From positions 1 to 58,917 of the forward strand of contig JADLHM010000102.1 of the NCBI GenBank assembly GCA_020848745.1: DNA of 58,917 bases, written 5' to 3'. The notes beneath the pieces are model-generated. The model was not told where the DNA came from and ran no database searches. It saw only the letters and a program-made list of their open reading frames with translations. The DNA comes from Deltaproteobacteria bacterium (lineage in GTDB: Bacteria > Desulfobacterota > Binatia > UTPRO1). Position 1 is the stretch's first letter, and each line of letters starts with the position of its first letter. This document shows positions 20,301 through 28,758 of this stretch, one piece after another. Made by a program: the position numbers and the translations under genes.

Positions 20301-22412
20301 TCAGTCGCCGCGGAGGCGCAGCAGCGTGAGGCGCGGCGCGCTCGCGAGCACGTCGTAGGCGAGCAATCCGCCGAAGCGTTCGCGCGGATAGTCTTCGAGC
20401 AGCACGTACTTCGGGCGCGCGGCGAGAAGCCCGGCGACCGCATCGAGCCCGCGGCTGCGGCCGCCGACGGTCCAGATGCTGTTCGGATCCCAGCGCGGCG
20501 TCACCAGGTCGACGGACACGCCGGTCGCGAGTGCGGCCTCGATGCCCGTCGACTGCGTCACGTGCAGTACATGGCCGTAGTAATCGAGGCGTCCCGCCGC
20601 GATCTCCCCGAAGAGCGCCCCGTTCACCACGTCCCAGTGCCGGTCGGCGACCCAGCGCCGATCCGGGTAGCCCGAGAAGTAGCCGCGGGCCGCGTTCCCC
20701 AGGTTGAACCCGATGCTCTCGGCGATCGAGAGGCCGGACGCGTCGTAGTCGAGGTGCTCCTTCACCTGGCGCAGCGGGTACACCGTGAGCACGAGCACCA
20801 TCGCGAGCGCCGCCGTCCGGCCGAGGCGACGCGCCAGGACCGCGAAGAGAATGCCGGCCGCGAGCGCCAGCCAGTACGGCGCCCAGTAATAGACCATCTT
20901 GGTCGTCACCTCGGAGGCGATCGATCGCATCTCGAGCGTACCCTGGAAGCGCGCCGGATCGGCGAGCGCGTGCGCCGCGACGCCGACCCAGAGCGCGAGC
21001 GCCGGGACCGTCGCCGGCGCGCGGCGACGGTCGCGCCAGGCGAGCGCGGCCCCCGCCAGGAGCCCGAGGCCGCCGAGCATCGTGAGGAGCGCGTACTCGT
21101 GCCAGTCGTCGGTGAAGAAGTCCGATTGCCGCCGGGCGTGCAGCCAGAGCGCGACCGCCGGCAGCGGTACCACCGCGAGGAGGCTCGCCCAAGCGCTCGC
21201 GCGCGGCCACGGCCGGTCGCCGATCGGGCGCCGCGCCACCGCCGCGAGCACGGCGGCGCCGACCGTCGCGATCACCGCACGGGCCCAGAGCGGCGTCGCG
21301 TACGCGAGCCCGATCGCCACCTGCGGGAGCGCGAGCGCGACCGCACCCGCGAACACCGCCGTAAAGAGCACGAAGCCGTGGCGGCGATCGATCATCTCGA
21401 CCACCGCCGCGCAGCCGGCAACGAGAAGCCCGAGCGCGCCGATCAGCGGATTCACCGTCACGGCGATCCCGAGGCCCGCCCCGCCGACGGCGGCCTTGCC
21501 GGGTCGCCGCTCGCGGTGTCCTTGCAGCAAGAGCGCCAAGCCGGCGGCGACGAGCGGAAAGGCAAGGGCGGTGCCGCGCGCGTCCGCCGTCCGACGCCAG
21601 ACGAACGTCTGCAGGAGGAAGAGGGCCGCGAAGCCCCCCGTCAGGCTGCCGCCGACCGTGCGGCCGAGGAGGTAGATCGCGAGGATCTGGAAGCCTCCGA
21701 GCGCGACCATCGTCGACGTGATGCCGAGCGAGGCGGGAACGCCGCCGACCAGGCTCACCCAGGAGAAAAACGCGTCGCTGCCACCCACCTGACGCGTCGG
21801 CGCCCACAGCCCGGCGGCGTCGTTCGCGAAGGCGTCGTAGAAACGAAAGGTCACGACCTTTTGGACCGACGCCACGTAGGGGAGCACGTCCATGAAGGGC
21901 GAGACCGGGGAGGCGAGTTGCAGGAGGAGGAGGCTCGGGGCCACGAGCGCGAAGGCGAGGAGCGCGACCGGCCGTCCCGGCCGCGCGCCCCACGGCGGCG
22001 CCGTGCCTGAGCCCGTCGCGACCGCCGCGACGACGATCGCGGCGAGCCCGAGGCGTGCGACGAGAGGACGGTACAGCCCGAGCGGTCCGAGGCTCAGCAT
22101 GGCCAGGTAGCTGCCGGTCCAGAGCAGGATCAGCGCGCCCGCAAGCGACTCCGACGGCCCCCAGCCGCCGCCGCGACGGCGAAGCCGGCGCGCGAGCGCG
22201 AGCACCGCCGCGCCGAGCGCGAGCCACGTGACGAGCGCGGCGGGGCCGGTACGGGCAAAGACCGTTGTGACGCCGGCGCGCGCGGCCGCCCAATCCAAAG
22301 CGAACGGCGACGTCCGCAGCCGCTGACCGGCGGCGACCACCAGGCCGACCGCCATCAGAATCGCCGTCAGCGCTCCGGCCACCGACGTGTTCCTGGATCC
22401 CGTGCGCACCAT
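20301..22412 (-). CDS. Large polytopic membrane protein, GT-C-like, paralogue B
   Basis: About 703 residues with more than ten hydrophobic helices. It shares LLLQLASPVSPFMDVL and QKVVTFRFYDAFAND with the plus-strand gene at 18147. The order is conserved (LGP.GL.R, the PFMDVL block, then LG..GG...G..AALFL), so this is an inverted duplicate that has diverged strongly. The C-terminal soluble part (VDLVTPRWDPNSIWTVGG onward) ends in LRLRGD. The two stops are only 9 bp apart. Start chosen at ATG 22412; an in-frame GTG at 22466 would add 18 residues. Function not recognised. Confidence 0.65.
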   Translation of the reverse strand: MVRTGSRNTSVAGALTAILMAVGLVVAAGQRLRTSPFALDWAAARAGVTTVFARTGPAALVTWLALGAAVLALARRLRRRGGGWGPSESLAGALILLWTGSYLAMLSLGPLGLYRPLVARLGLAAIVVAAVATGSGTAPPWGARPGRPVALLAFALVAPSLLLLQLASPVSPFMDVLPYVASVQKVVTFRFYDAFANDAAGLWAPTRQVGGSDAFFSWVSLVGGVPASLGITSTMVALGGFQILAIYLLGRTVGGSLTGGFAALFLLQTFVWRRTADARGTALAFPLVAAGLALLLQGHRERRPGKAAVGGAGLGIAVTVNPLIGALGLLVAGCAAVVEMIDRRHGFVLFTAVFAGAVALALPQVAIGLAYATPLWARAVIATVGAAVLAAVARRPIGDRPWPRASAWASLLAVVPLPAVALWLHARRQSDFFTDDWHEYALLTMLGGLGLLAGAALAWRDRRRAPATVPALALWVGVAAHALADPARFQGTLEMRSIASEVTTKMVYYWAPYWLALAAGILFAVLARRLGRTAALAMVLVLTVYPLRQVKEHLDYDASGLSIAESIGFNLGNAARGYFSGYPDRRWVADRHWDVVNGALFGEIAAGRLDYYGHVLHVTQSTGIEAALATGVSVDLVTPRWDPNSIWTVGGRSRGLDAVAGLLAARPKYVLLEDYPRERFGGLLAYDVLASAPRLTLLRLRGD

Positions 22413-22512
22413 CGCCGTCGCAATCGGGCGGCAGCGATATCCAATAAATGCCGCCGCTTCCACCACCGGCGGACTGTCCGGCCCCGGACCGTTTCGCTAT
22501 GCTGCCCCGGCC

Positions 22513-23766
22513 ATGAAACTCGCGACCATGCGGCGGGTCGACTACTGGGTCGGCGTTCCGCTCTGTTTCCTCCTGACGGTCGCCGTGCGTCTCCTCGAGC
22601 GCCTGCGTGGGGAGCGCGCCGCGGGCGCGCCGAAGAAGATCCTCTTCATCGAGCTCTCCGAGATGGGCAGCACCATCATCGCCTCGGCGATGATCCGCCG
22701 GGTCCAGGACCGCTACCGGGACGCCGAGCACTGCTTCTGCATCTTCAAGAAGAACGCCGCCAGCCTGCGCCTGCTCGGCCTCTTCCGCGAGGAGAACATC
22801 TTCACGATCCGCGACGACTCGCTGGCCCACATGGCGACCGACGTCTGGCGCTTCATGAGGTTCTGCGGCCGCGAGCGCATCGACACGGTGATCGACCTCG
22901 AGCTGTTCTCGCGAATCTCCTCGCTGCTGAGCCTGCTCTCCGGGGCCACCACCAGGGTCGGCTTCCACAACTATCGGGGTGAGGGGCTCTACCGGGGCGA
23001 GCACCTGACCTACCGCGTGAACTACAACTCGTACCACCACATGTCGCAGAACTTCCTGGCGCTCGTGGAGGCGCTCGACGCCCCCGACGAGATTCCGGCG
23101 CCGAAGCGGGTGATCCCGCCGCAACCGCCGCCGGTCCGCGTGCCGCTGGATCCGGAAGCGTTCGCCTACGTGCAGGCGGAGCTGCAACGTTGCTACCCGC
23201 TCACGGCGCAGCACAGCGTCATCGTCGTGAACCACGACGCCGGGAGCCTGCTCGCGATCCGGTCGTGGCCGGTCGAGCGCTACATCGCCTTGATCCAGCG
23301 CCTGCTCGCGAACGACCCGCGGCGGGTCGTGGTGCTCATGGGCATCGCGGAGGCCGCCGAGTCGGCACGCGCGATCACCCGCCGGGTCGCCGACCCGCGC
23401 TGCGTCGACTTCGTCGGCCGGACCCGCACGCTCACCGACGTGCTCCAGCTCTTCCACCAGAGCGATCTCCTGATCACGAACGACAGCGGCCCGGCGCACT
23501 TCGCGACGCTCACTCCCATCAAGAGCATCACGCTCTACGGCCCCGAAACGCCCGTGCTGTACGGCACGCTCGGCGAGCACAACGTCGATCTCTTCGCGAA
23601 ACTCGCATGCAGCCCGTGCTTGAGCGCGCTCAATCACCGGCACAGCCCGTGCACCGACAACAAATGCCTGCAAGCGATCGGCGTGGAGCACGTGCTGCAG
23701 GAGGCGGAGCGCCTGCTCGCGATCCCGTCGACGCGGGTGACCTTGCCGGCGGCGGTCGAGGCGTGA
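22513..23766 (+). CDS. Glycosyltransferase family 9 (heptosyltransferase-like) protein
   Basis: A 417-residue GT-B-fold protein. After a basic, hydrophobic N-terminal segment (membrane-associated helix, residues 12-30) come KKILFIELSEMGSTIIAS, equivalent to the heptosyltransferase ILxVRLSxLGDVI start, and then FSRISSLLSLLSGATTRVGF. The C-terminal donor-binding half contains LLITNDSGPAHFATL and ITLYGPETPVLYG, classic GT9 motifs. Members usually add heptose or related sugars to lipopolysaccharide core. A Cys-rich CSPCLSALNHRHSPC near the end resembles the family's C-terminal motif. ATG at 22513; the last base triplet overlaps the rlmN start. Confidence 0.85.
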   Translation: MKLATMRRVDYWVGVPLCFLLTVAVRLLERLRGERAAGAPKKILFIELSEMGSTIIASAMIRRVQDRYRDAEHCFCIFKKNAASLRLLGLFREENIFTIRDDSLAHMATDVWRFMRFCGRERIDTVIDLELFSRISSLLSLLSGATTRVGFHNYRGEGLYRGEHLTYRVNYNSYHHMSQNFLALVEALDAPDEIPAPKRVIPPQPPPVRVPLDPEAFAYVQAELQRCYPLTAQHSVIVVNHDAGSLLAIRSWPVERYIALIQRLLANDPRRVVVLMGIAEAAESARAITRRVADPRCVDFVGRTRTLTDVLQLFHQSDLLITNDSGPAHFATLTPIKSITLYGPETPVLYGTLGEHNVDLFAKLACSPCLSALNHRHSPCTDNKCLQAIGVEHVLQEAERLLAIPSTRVTLPAAVEA

Positions 23767-24926
23767 CCCGCTCCCCCGGGCCACCGAGCATTCTCGACTG
23801 CTCGCGCGCCGAGCTCGAGGCATGGTGCGACGCCGCCGGCGTCCCGCGCTATCGCGCCGCCCAGATCGCGACCTGGCTCTATCGCCACGGGGCGCGCGAC
23901 TTCGCGGCGATGACGAACCTCCCGGCCACCCTCCGCGACGCCCTCGCCGCCGCGTTCCGCGTCGGCCTTCCCGAGCTGCTCCACGTCTCGCGCTCATTCG
24001 ACGGCACCCGGAAGCTGCTGCTCCGTCTCGCCGACGGCGCGACCGTCGAGAGCGTGCTCATTCCCGACCAGGAGCGGCTCACCCTGTGCGTCTCGACCCA
24101 GGTGGGCTGCGCCATGGGCTGCGGCTTCTGCGCCACCGCGACCCTCGGGCTCGGCCGCCATCTCGGCCGCGGCGAGATCGCCGGGCAGTTTCTCGTCGCG
24201 CGCGCCCTCGTCGTCGCCGACCTCGCCGCGTCCTCGGAGAGGGCCGCGTCGGCGGAGGGCGCACCCATCGGCCCCGAGCGCATCACCAACATGGTCTTCA
24301 TGGGCATGGGCGAGCCGCTCCACAACTACGCCGGCACCGTCGGCGCGATCGACACGCTCACGTCGGACTGGGGCGTCGACTTCTCGCACCGCCGCATCAC
24401 CGTCTCCACGGTCGGCTTGCTGCCGGAGATGCAGCGCCTCCTCGCCGACACGCAGGTGAACCTCGCGGTCTCGCTCACCGCGATCGATCAAGAGGTGCGG
24501 CGGAAGATCATGCCGGTCTCCAAGAAGTACCCGGTGGAGAACCTGCTGGCGACGTGCCGCACGCTGCCGTTGCCGCGGCGCAAGCGCATCACGTTCGAGT
24601 ACGTGATGCTGGCGGGCGTGAACGACGCGCCGACGCAGGCGAAGGCGCTCGCCCGCGCGCTCGCCGGCATCCGCTGCAAGGTGAACCTGATCCCGTTCAA
24701 TCCGTTCCCGGGGGCCGCCTTCGGCCGCAGTGACGACGTGGCCGTCGCACGCTTCCAGGACGCGCTCCGCAACGCCGGCGTGCACGCGACGATCCGCGAA
24801 AGCCGGGGTCCCGACATCGCAGCGGCCTGCGGACAGCTGGTGGCCGAAGGCACGGCGCGGCGGCCGACGGCCGCGACGGCCGCCGCCGCGGACGGCACGG
24901 GCCTCCACGAGGGAGACGCACGCTGA
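23763..24926 (+). CDS. rlmN: Dual-specificity 23S rRNA/tRNA adenine-C2 methyltransferase
   Basis: A 387-residue radical-SAM enzyme that methylates A2503 of 23S rRNA and A37 of certain tRNAs. The N-terminal RNA-binding domain precedes the iron-sulfur CxxxCxxC motif (C116, C120, C123, in VGCAMGCGFCATA). MVFMGMGEPLHNY is the SAM-binding motif. The second essential Cys lies in IAAACGQL (near residue 356), typical of RlmN and absent from ordinary radical-SAM proteins. A 30-residue Ala-rich tail follows. The GTG at 23763 overlaps the previous stop (GTGA), and its own stop overlaps a CTG that seems to start the next gene. Confidence 0.95.
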   Translation: MTRSPGPPSILDCSRAELEAWCDAAGVPRYRAAQIATWLYRHGARDFAAMTNLPATLRDALAAAFRVGLPELLHVSRSFDGTRKLLLRLADGATVESVLIPDQERLTLCVSTQVGCAMGCGFCATATLGLGRHLGRGEIAGQFLVARALVVADLAASSERAASAEGAPIGPERITNMVFMGMGEPLHNYAGTVGAIDTLTSDWGVDFSHRRITVSTVGLLPEMQRLLADTQVNLAVSLTAIDQEVRRKIMPVSKKYPVENLLATCRTLPLPRRKRITFEYVMLAGVNDAPTQAKALARALAGIRCKVNLIPFNPFPGAAFGRSDDVAVARFQDALRNAGVHATIRESRGPDIAAACGQLVAEGTARRPTAATAAAADGTGLHEGDAR

Positions 24927-25858
24927 GCGGGATCGGCGTCGTCATCAATCCGAACGCGGGAAGCAACCGGCGGAAGTCCGACCGCGCGCGCCGCTTCGAG
25001 GACATCGTCGGCGACACGGGCGTGGTGCGCGTCACGCCGGACCTCGCGGCGATGGACGAGGTGGCCGCCGAGCTCACGGCACGCCGCGTCGACATCGTCG
25101 CTTGCTGCGGCGGCGACGGAAGCCAGTTCCGGACCCTGTCGGCGCTCCGCAAGGCGTGGCCGGACGACGCCTTGCCGCTCTTCCTCCCGCTGCGCGCCGG
25201 CACCATGAACTACATCGCGCGCTCGATCGGCTGCATGCGCGGCGGACCGGAGCACGTGCTCGCGCACGTCGTCCGTGACTACCGCCACGGCCGGACGCAC
25301 GACATCGTCCATCGCCACCTGCTGCTCGTGAACGACGCGCACGCGGGCTTCGTGGTCGGCTGCGGCGTCGTGGTGAACTACCTCCGCCTCTACTACAGCG
25401 AGCCGCGCCCGGGCCCGGTGACGGCGACGCGCTTGCTCGCGCGCCTCGTCGCCTCGGCGATCGCGGGCACGTCGCTCGTGCGCGGCGTCTTCCGTCGCGT
25501 CGAGGCCGACGTCGACTGCGACGACGAGCGCGTCCCGTTCCGCACCTTCACCGTCGTGCTCGCGGGAACCATCACCCACGTTGCGCTGGGGTTCAAACCG
25601 ATGTATCTGGCGGCCCGCAAACGCCGCCATTTCCACCTGTTGGCGGGCCCGATCGGACCGCTCCGCCTGGCGCGCAAGATCGTGCGCTTCCACCGCGGCT
25701 TTCCGCTCGAGGAGCCGGACTTCTACGACAACCTGGCACGCACGGTGACGATACGCTTCGCGACCCCGACGGGCTTCATGATGGACGGCGACGTCCTCGA
25801 TCCCGTCGACACCCTGACCATCACGACCGGACCCCTGCTCGCGATGATCCGCGGGTGA
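24923..25858 (+). CDS. Lipid kinase-like protein (diacylglycerol kinase catalytic domain), apparent CTG start
   Basis: About 311 residues of the DAGK/YegS family, which phosphorylates lipids or sphingoid-like substrates with ATP. The N-terminal strand GIGVVINPNAGSNRRK is the first conserved element, and CCGGDGSQFRTLSAL and LPLRAGTMNYIARSIG correspond to GGDGT and P-GTxN-A. The C terminus ends in TPTGFMMDGDVLD, matching the family DGE-type motif. The conserved beginning lies upstream of the first ATG/GTG (25022). In that frame, the only codon at the expected place is CTG at 24923, overlapping the rlmN stop as CTGA. A start at 25022 would remove the nucleotide-binding strand. Confidence 0.75.
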   Translation: MSGIGVVINPNAGSNRRKSDRARRFEDIVGDTGVVRVTPDLAAMDEVAAELTARRVDIVACCGGDGSQFRTLSALRKAWPDDALPLFLPLRAGTMNYIARSIGCMRGGPEHVLAHVVRDYRHGRTHDIVHRHLLLVNDAHAGFVVGCGVVVNYLRLYYSEPRPGPVTATRLLARLVASAIAGTSLVRGVFRRVEADVDCDDERVPFRTFTVVLAGTITHVALGFKPMYLAARKRRHFHLLAGPIGPLRLARKIVRFHRGFPLEEPDFYDNLARTVTIRFATPTGFMMDGDVLDPVDTLTITTGPLLAMIRG

Positions 25859-25874
25859 GGGGCGGGAGGACCGC

Positions 25875-26750
25875 GTGGGACTGAAGATCGGCATCATCGG
25901 GGGCAGCGGGCTCTACGAGATGGACGGGTTGACCGACGTTCGCGAGGCGGTCGTCGCGACGCCCTTCGGACCGCCCTCCGACGCGATCGTCCACGGCCGG
26001 CTCGGCGCGACCGAGCTCTTCTTCCTCCCGCGCCACGGACGCGGCCACCGCCTGCTGCCGTCGGAGCTGCCGTTCCGCGCCAACCTCTGGGCGCTCAAGC
26101 ACCTCGGCGTCGAGCGCGTGATCGCGGTCGGCGCGGTGGGAAGCCTGCGCGAGGAGATCGCGCCCGGGCACCTGGTGATCCCCGACCAGTTCATCGACCG
26201 CACCTTCGGCCGCGCCGGCACGTTCTTCGGGAACGGCATCGTGGCGCACGTCGGCTTCGGCGACCCGGTGTGTCCGCTGCTGTCGCAGAGCCTCGTCGAA
26301 AGCGCGCGCCGCCTCGGCGCGACCGTGCACGCGGGCGGCACCTACGTCTGTATGGAGGGTCCGCAGTTCTCGACCCGCGCGGAGTCCGAACTGTACCGCA
26401 GCTGGGGCGCCGCGGTCATCGGGATGACGAACCTGCAGGAGGCGAAGCTCGCGCGCGAGGCGGAGCTTTGCTTCGCGACGCTGGCGCTCGCGACCGACTA
26501 CGACTGCTGGCGGCAGGGCCACGACGAGGTCCGGATCGAGGACGTGCTCGCCGTCATCCACGCGAACGTCGCCATGGCGAAGCAGGTGGTGCACGACGTC
26601 GTGCCGACGCTGCCGGCGTCGCCGGAGTGCGCCTGCGGCCGCGCCCTCGCGCACGCGATCATCACCGACCGCACCAGGATCCCGGCGCGGGTGAAGCGCG
26701 ACCTGGCGCCGATCATCGGTCGCTACGTCCCGGAGGAGGGAGAAGCGTGA
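25875..26750 (+). CDS. mtnP: S-methyl-5'-thioadenosine phosphorylase
   Basis: A 291-residue enzyme that splits methylthioadenosine with phosphate into adenine and methylthioribose-1-phosphate. IGIIGGSGLYEM, RHGRGHRLLPSELPFRANLW, IAVGAVGSLREEIAPG, TYVCMEGPQFSTRAES, GMTNLQEAKLAREAELCFA and ATDYDCW are the full set of family motifs. The Asp pair in TDYDCW favours a 6-amino purine (adenine) over hypoxanthine. GTG start at 25875 preceded by GGGAGG. A PfkB kinase gene overlaps its stop. Confidence 0.93.
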   Translation: MGLKIGIIGGSGLYEMDGLTDVREAVVATPFGPPSDAIVHGRLGATELFFLPRHGRGHRLLPSELPFRANLWALKHLGVERVIAVGAVGSLREEIAPGHLVIPDQFIDRTFGRAGTFFGNGIVAHVGFGDPVCPLLSQSLVESARRLGATVHAGGTYVCMEGPQFSTRAESELYRSWGAAVIGMTNLQEAKLAREAELCFATLALATDYDCWRQGHDEVRIEDVLAVIHANVAMAKQVVHDVVPTLPASPECACGRALAHAIITDRTRIPARVKRDLAPIIGRYVPEEGEA

Positions 26751-27691
26751 CCGAGACCGTCCACGAGCACGGGGCAGGGGCGGGGCCGCTGGTCGTCGTC
26801 GGCTCGATCGCCATCGACACCATCGAGACGCGAGCCGACCGCGCCCCCGAGGTGCTCGGCGGCGCCGCCACGTACTTCGCGGTCGCGGCGAGCTTCTTCA
26901 CGCCGGTGCGGATGGTGGGGGTCGTCGGCGACGACTTCCCGCGAGCCGATCTCGACTGGTTCCGGCGCCGCGGCATCGACCTCGCGGGCGTCGAGGTTCG
27001 TCCGGGACGGACGATGCGCTGGACCGGGCGCTACCACGAGGACATGAACGTCCGCGACACGCTGCGCTTCGAGGCGAACGTCTTCGACGGCTACCTGCCG
27101 ACGCTGCCGCCCGCGTACTGCGACGCGCCGTTCGTCTTCCTCGCGAACATCGCGCCGTCACTGCAGACGCGCGTGCTCGACCAGATGCGGGCGCCGCGCC
27201 TCGTCGGCGCGGACACGATGAACCTCTGGATCGAGACCACCCGCGAGGAGCTCGGCACGCTGCTCCGCCGCGTCCCGCTCCTCGTGATCAACGACGAGGA
27301 GGCGCGCCTCCTCTCGGGCGAGCGCAACGTGGTGCGCGCCGCCCGGAGGATCCTCGGCCTCGGCCCGACGAGCCTGATGATCAAGCGCGGCGAGTACGGC
27401 GTCCTCTTCTTCTCGGGCGACAGCGTCTTCTCGGCGCCGGCGTATCCCCTGGAGGAGGTCTTCGACCCGACCGGGGCCGGCGACACCTTCGCCGGGGGCG
27501 TCATGGGCTACCTCGCGGCGACCGGCGACACCTCGCCCGCCGGGATCCGCAAGGCCATCGTCTACGGCAGCGTCGTCGCGTCGTTCACGGTCGAGGCGTT
27601 CAGCCTGGAGCGCCTCCGCACGCTCAGCCGCGACGACATCGAGCGTCGCTACCGGCAGTTCGTGAGCCTCACGAGCTTCGACGTCGCGTGA
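26747..27691 (+). CDS. PfkB/ribokinase-family sugar or nucleoside kinase
   Basis: A 314-residue kinase with the PfkB fold: VVVGSIAIDTIETR, GGAATYFAVAASFF, VGVVGDDF, and the catalytic motif FDPTGAGDTFAGGVMGYL with Asp as general base. LVINDEEARLLSG and SLMIKRGEYGVLFF are family strands. The substrate is not evident. The GTG at 26747 overlaps the mtnP stop (GTGA), so it probably acts with it, on methylthioribose-derived sugar or on a nucleoside. Neither idea can be settled from sequence. Confidence 0.85.
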   Translation: MTETVHEHGAGAGPLVVVGSIAIDTIETRADRAPEVLGGAATYFAVAASFFTPVRMVGVVGDDFPRADLDWFRRRGIDLAGVEVRPGRTMRWTGRYHEDMNVRDTLRFEANVFDGYLPTLPPAYCDAPFVFLANIAPSLQTRVLDQMRAPRLVGADTMNLWIETTREELGTLLRRVPLLVINDEEARLLSGERNVVRAARRILGLGPTSLMIKRGEYGVLFFSGDSVFSAPAYPLEEVFDPTGAGDTFAGGVMGYLAATGDTSPAGIRKAIVYGSVVASFTVEAFSLERLRTLSRDDIERRYRQFVSLTSFDVA

Positions 27692-28656
27692 GCGGTCCGC
27701 GATCGATGCCGCAACTCTCGATCGTCGTCCCGGTCTACAACGAAGCGCCGAACGCCGAGGCCCTGGTGCGCGAGCTCCAGGAGACCGCCGACCGTCTGCC
27801 ACAGACGACCGAGATCGTGCTCGTCGACGACGGCAGCACCGATGACACCTACGCCCGGCTGATCGACGCCGCGGGCGACGACGATCGGGTGCACCTCGTC
27901 CGCCTCATGCGGAACTTCGGCCAGACCGCGGCGCTCGCCGCCGGCATCGACCACGCAAGCGGGGCGGTCATCGTCACCATGGACGGCGACCTGCAGAACG
28001 ACCCCGCGGACATCCCGCGCCTGCTGGCGACCCTCGACGCCGGCTACGACGTGGTGACCGGCTGGCGGCGCGACCGCAAGGACCCGTTCGTATCCCGGAA
28101 GCTGCCCTCGATGATCGCCAACGCCATCATCGGAGCCACCACCAACGTGTCGATCCACGACCACGGCTGCGGCCTAAAGGCGTTCCGTGCCGACGTCGCG
28201 AAGCAGCTCCGCCTCTACGGCGAGATGCACCGCTTCATCACGGCCATCGCCGGGGACCTCGGCGCCGCCGTCACGGAGATCCCGGTGAACCACCGGCCGC
28301 GCCTCCGCGGACAGTCGAAGTACGGCATCTCGCGCACCGTGCGGGTCGTCCTCGACCTCCTCACCATCAAGTTCTTGTCCGGCTTCTCGACCCGACCGAT
28401 CCACGTCTTCGGCACCTTCGGGCTGCTCACCATGCTGACGGGCCTGGTGATCGTCGGCGTTCTCGGCGTCGAGAAGATCGTCTTCGGGATGGAGCTCGCC
28501 GGCCGGCCGATCCTCTTGCTCGGCGTCCTGCTCGTGCTCGGCGGCGTGCAGCTCGTGACGCTGGGCCTGCTCGGCGAGATGCTGGCGCGCACGTACCACG
28601 AGTCGCAGGGCAAGCCGATCTATAGACTCCGGGAAGTCCGCAGGCCCTCGGCGTGA
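27688..28656 (+). CDS. Polyprenyl-phosphate glycosyltransferase (GT2, ArnC/GtrB-like)
   Basis: A 322-residue GT2 enzyme. The catalytic part has LSIVVPVYNEAPNAE, VLVDDGSTDDTY, TMDGDLQNDPADIPRLL (metal-binding DGD and LQ-DP motif of lipid-carrier enzymes), GCGLKAFR and the NHRPRLRGQSKYGISRT loop. Two C-terminal transmembrane helices follow, THVFGTF-like near residue 235 and ILLLGVLLVLGGVQLVTLGL. Such proteins load a sugar from a nucleotide donor onto polyprenyl phosphate. GTG 27688 overlaps the PfkB stop; ATG 27706 is a possible shorter start. The UDP-sugar genes directly downstream make a UDP-pentose donor plausible. Confidence 0.88.
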   Translation: MSGPRSMPQLSIVVPVYNEAPNAEALVRELQETADRLPQTTEIVLVDDGSTDDTYARLIDAAGDDDRVHLVRLMRNFGQTAALAAGIDHASGAVIVTMDGDLQNDPADIPRLLATLDAGYDVVTGWRRDRKDPFVSRKLPSMIANAIIGATTNVSIHDHGCGLKAFRADVAKQLRLYGEMHRFITAIAGDLGAAVTEIPVNHRPRLRGQSKYGISRTVRVVLDLLTIKFLSGFSTRPIHVFGTFGLLTMLTGLVIVGVLGVEKIVFGMELAGRPILLLGVLLVLGGVQLVTLGLLGEMLARTYHESQGKPIYRLREVRRPSA

Positions 28657-28666
28657 AGAATCCCAT

Positions 28667-28695
28667 TTGACGGTGTGGGGGTCGGTCGGTACCTT
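28667..28695 (+). promoter_or_regulatory. Sigma70-like promoter of the ugd-uxs-epimerase operon
   Basis: TTGACG at 28667-28672 and TACCTT at 28690-28695 are separated by 17 bp in the 102-bp gap before ugd. Predicted transcription would start near 28702, giving a leader of about 57 nt with CGGAGG before the GTG at 28759. Confidence 0.5.
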
Positions 28696-28758
28696 CGAGG
28701 CACCCCCAGGCGGTGGGCGTTTCAGGCGCCCGGCCCGCACGGTCCCAACGGAGGCATC

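Noticed and set aside
20562-22010. Long plus-strand frame opposite paralogue B
   Set aside because: Highly charged low-complexity product without motifs; the minus strand encodes a membrane protein that matches its neighbour.
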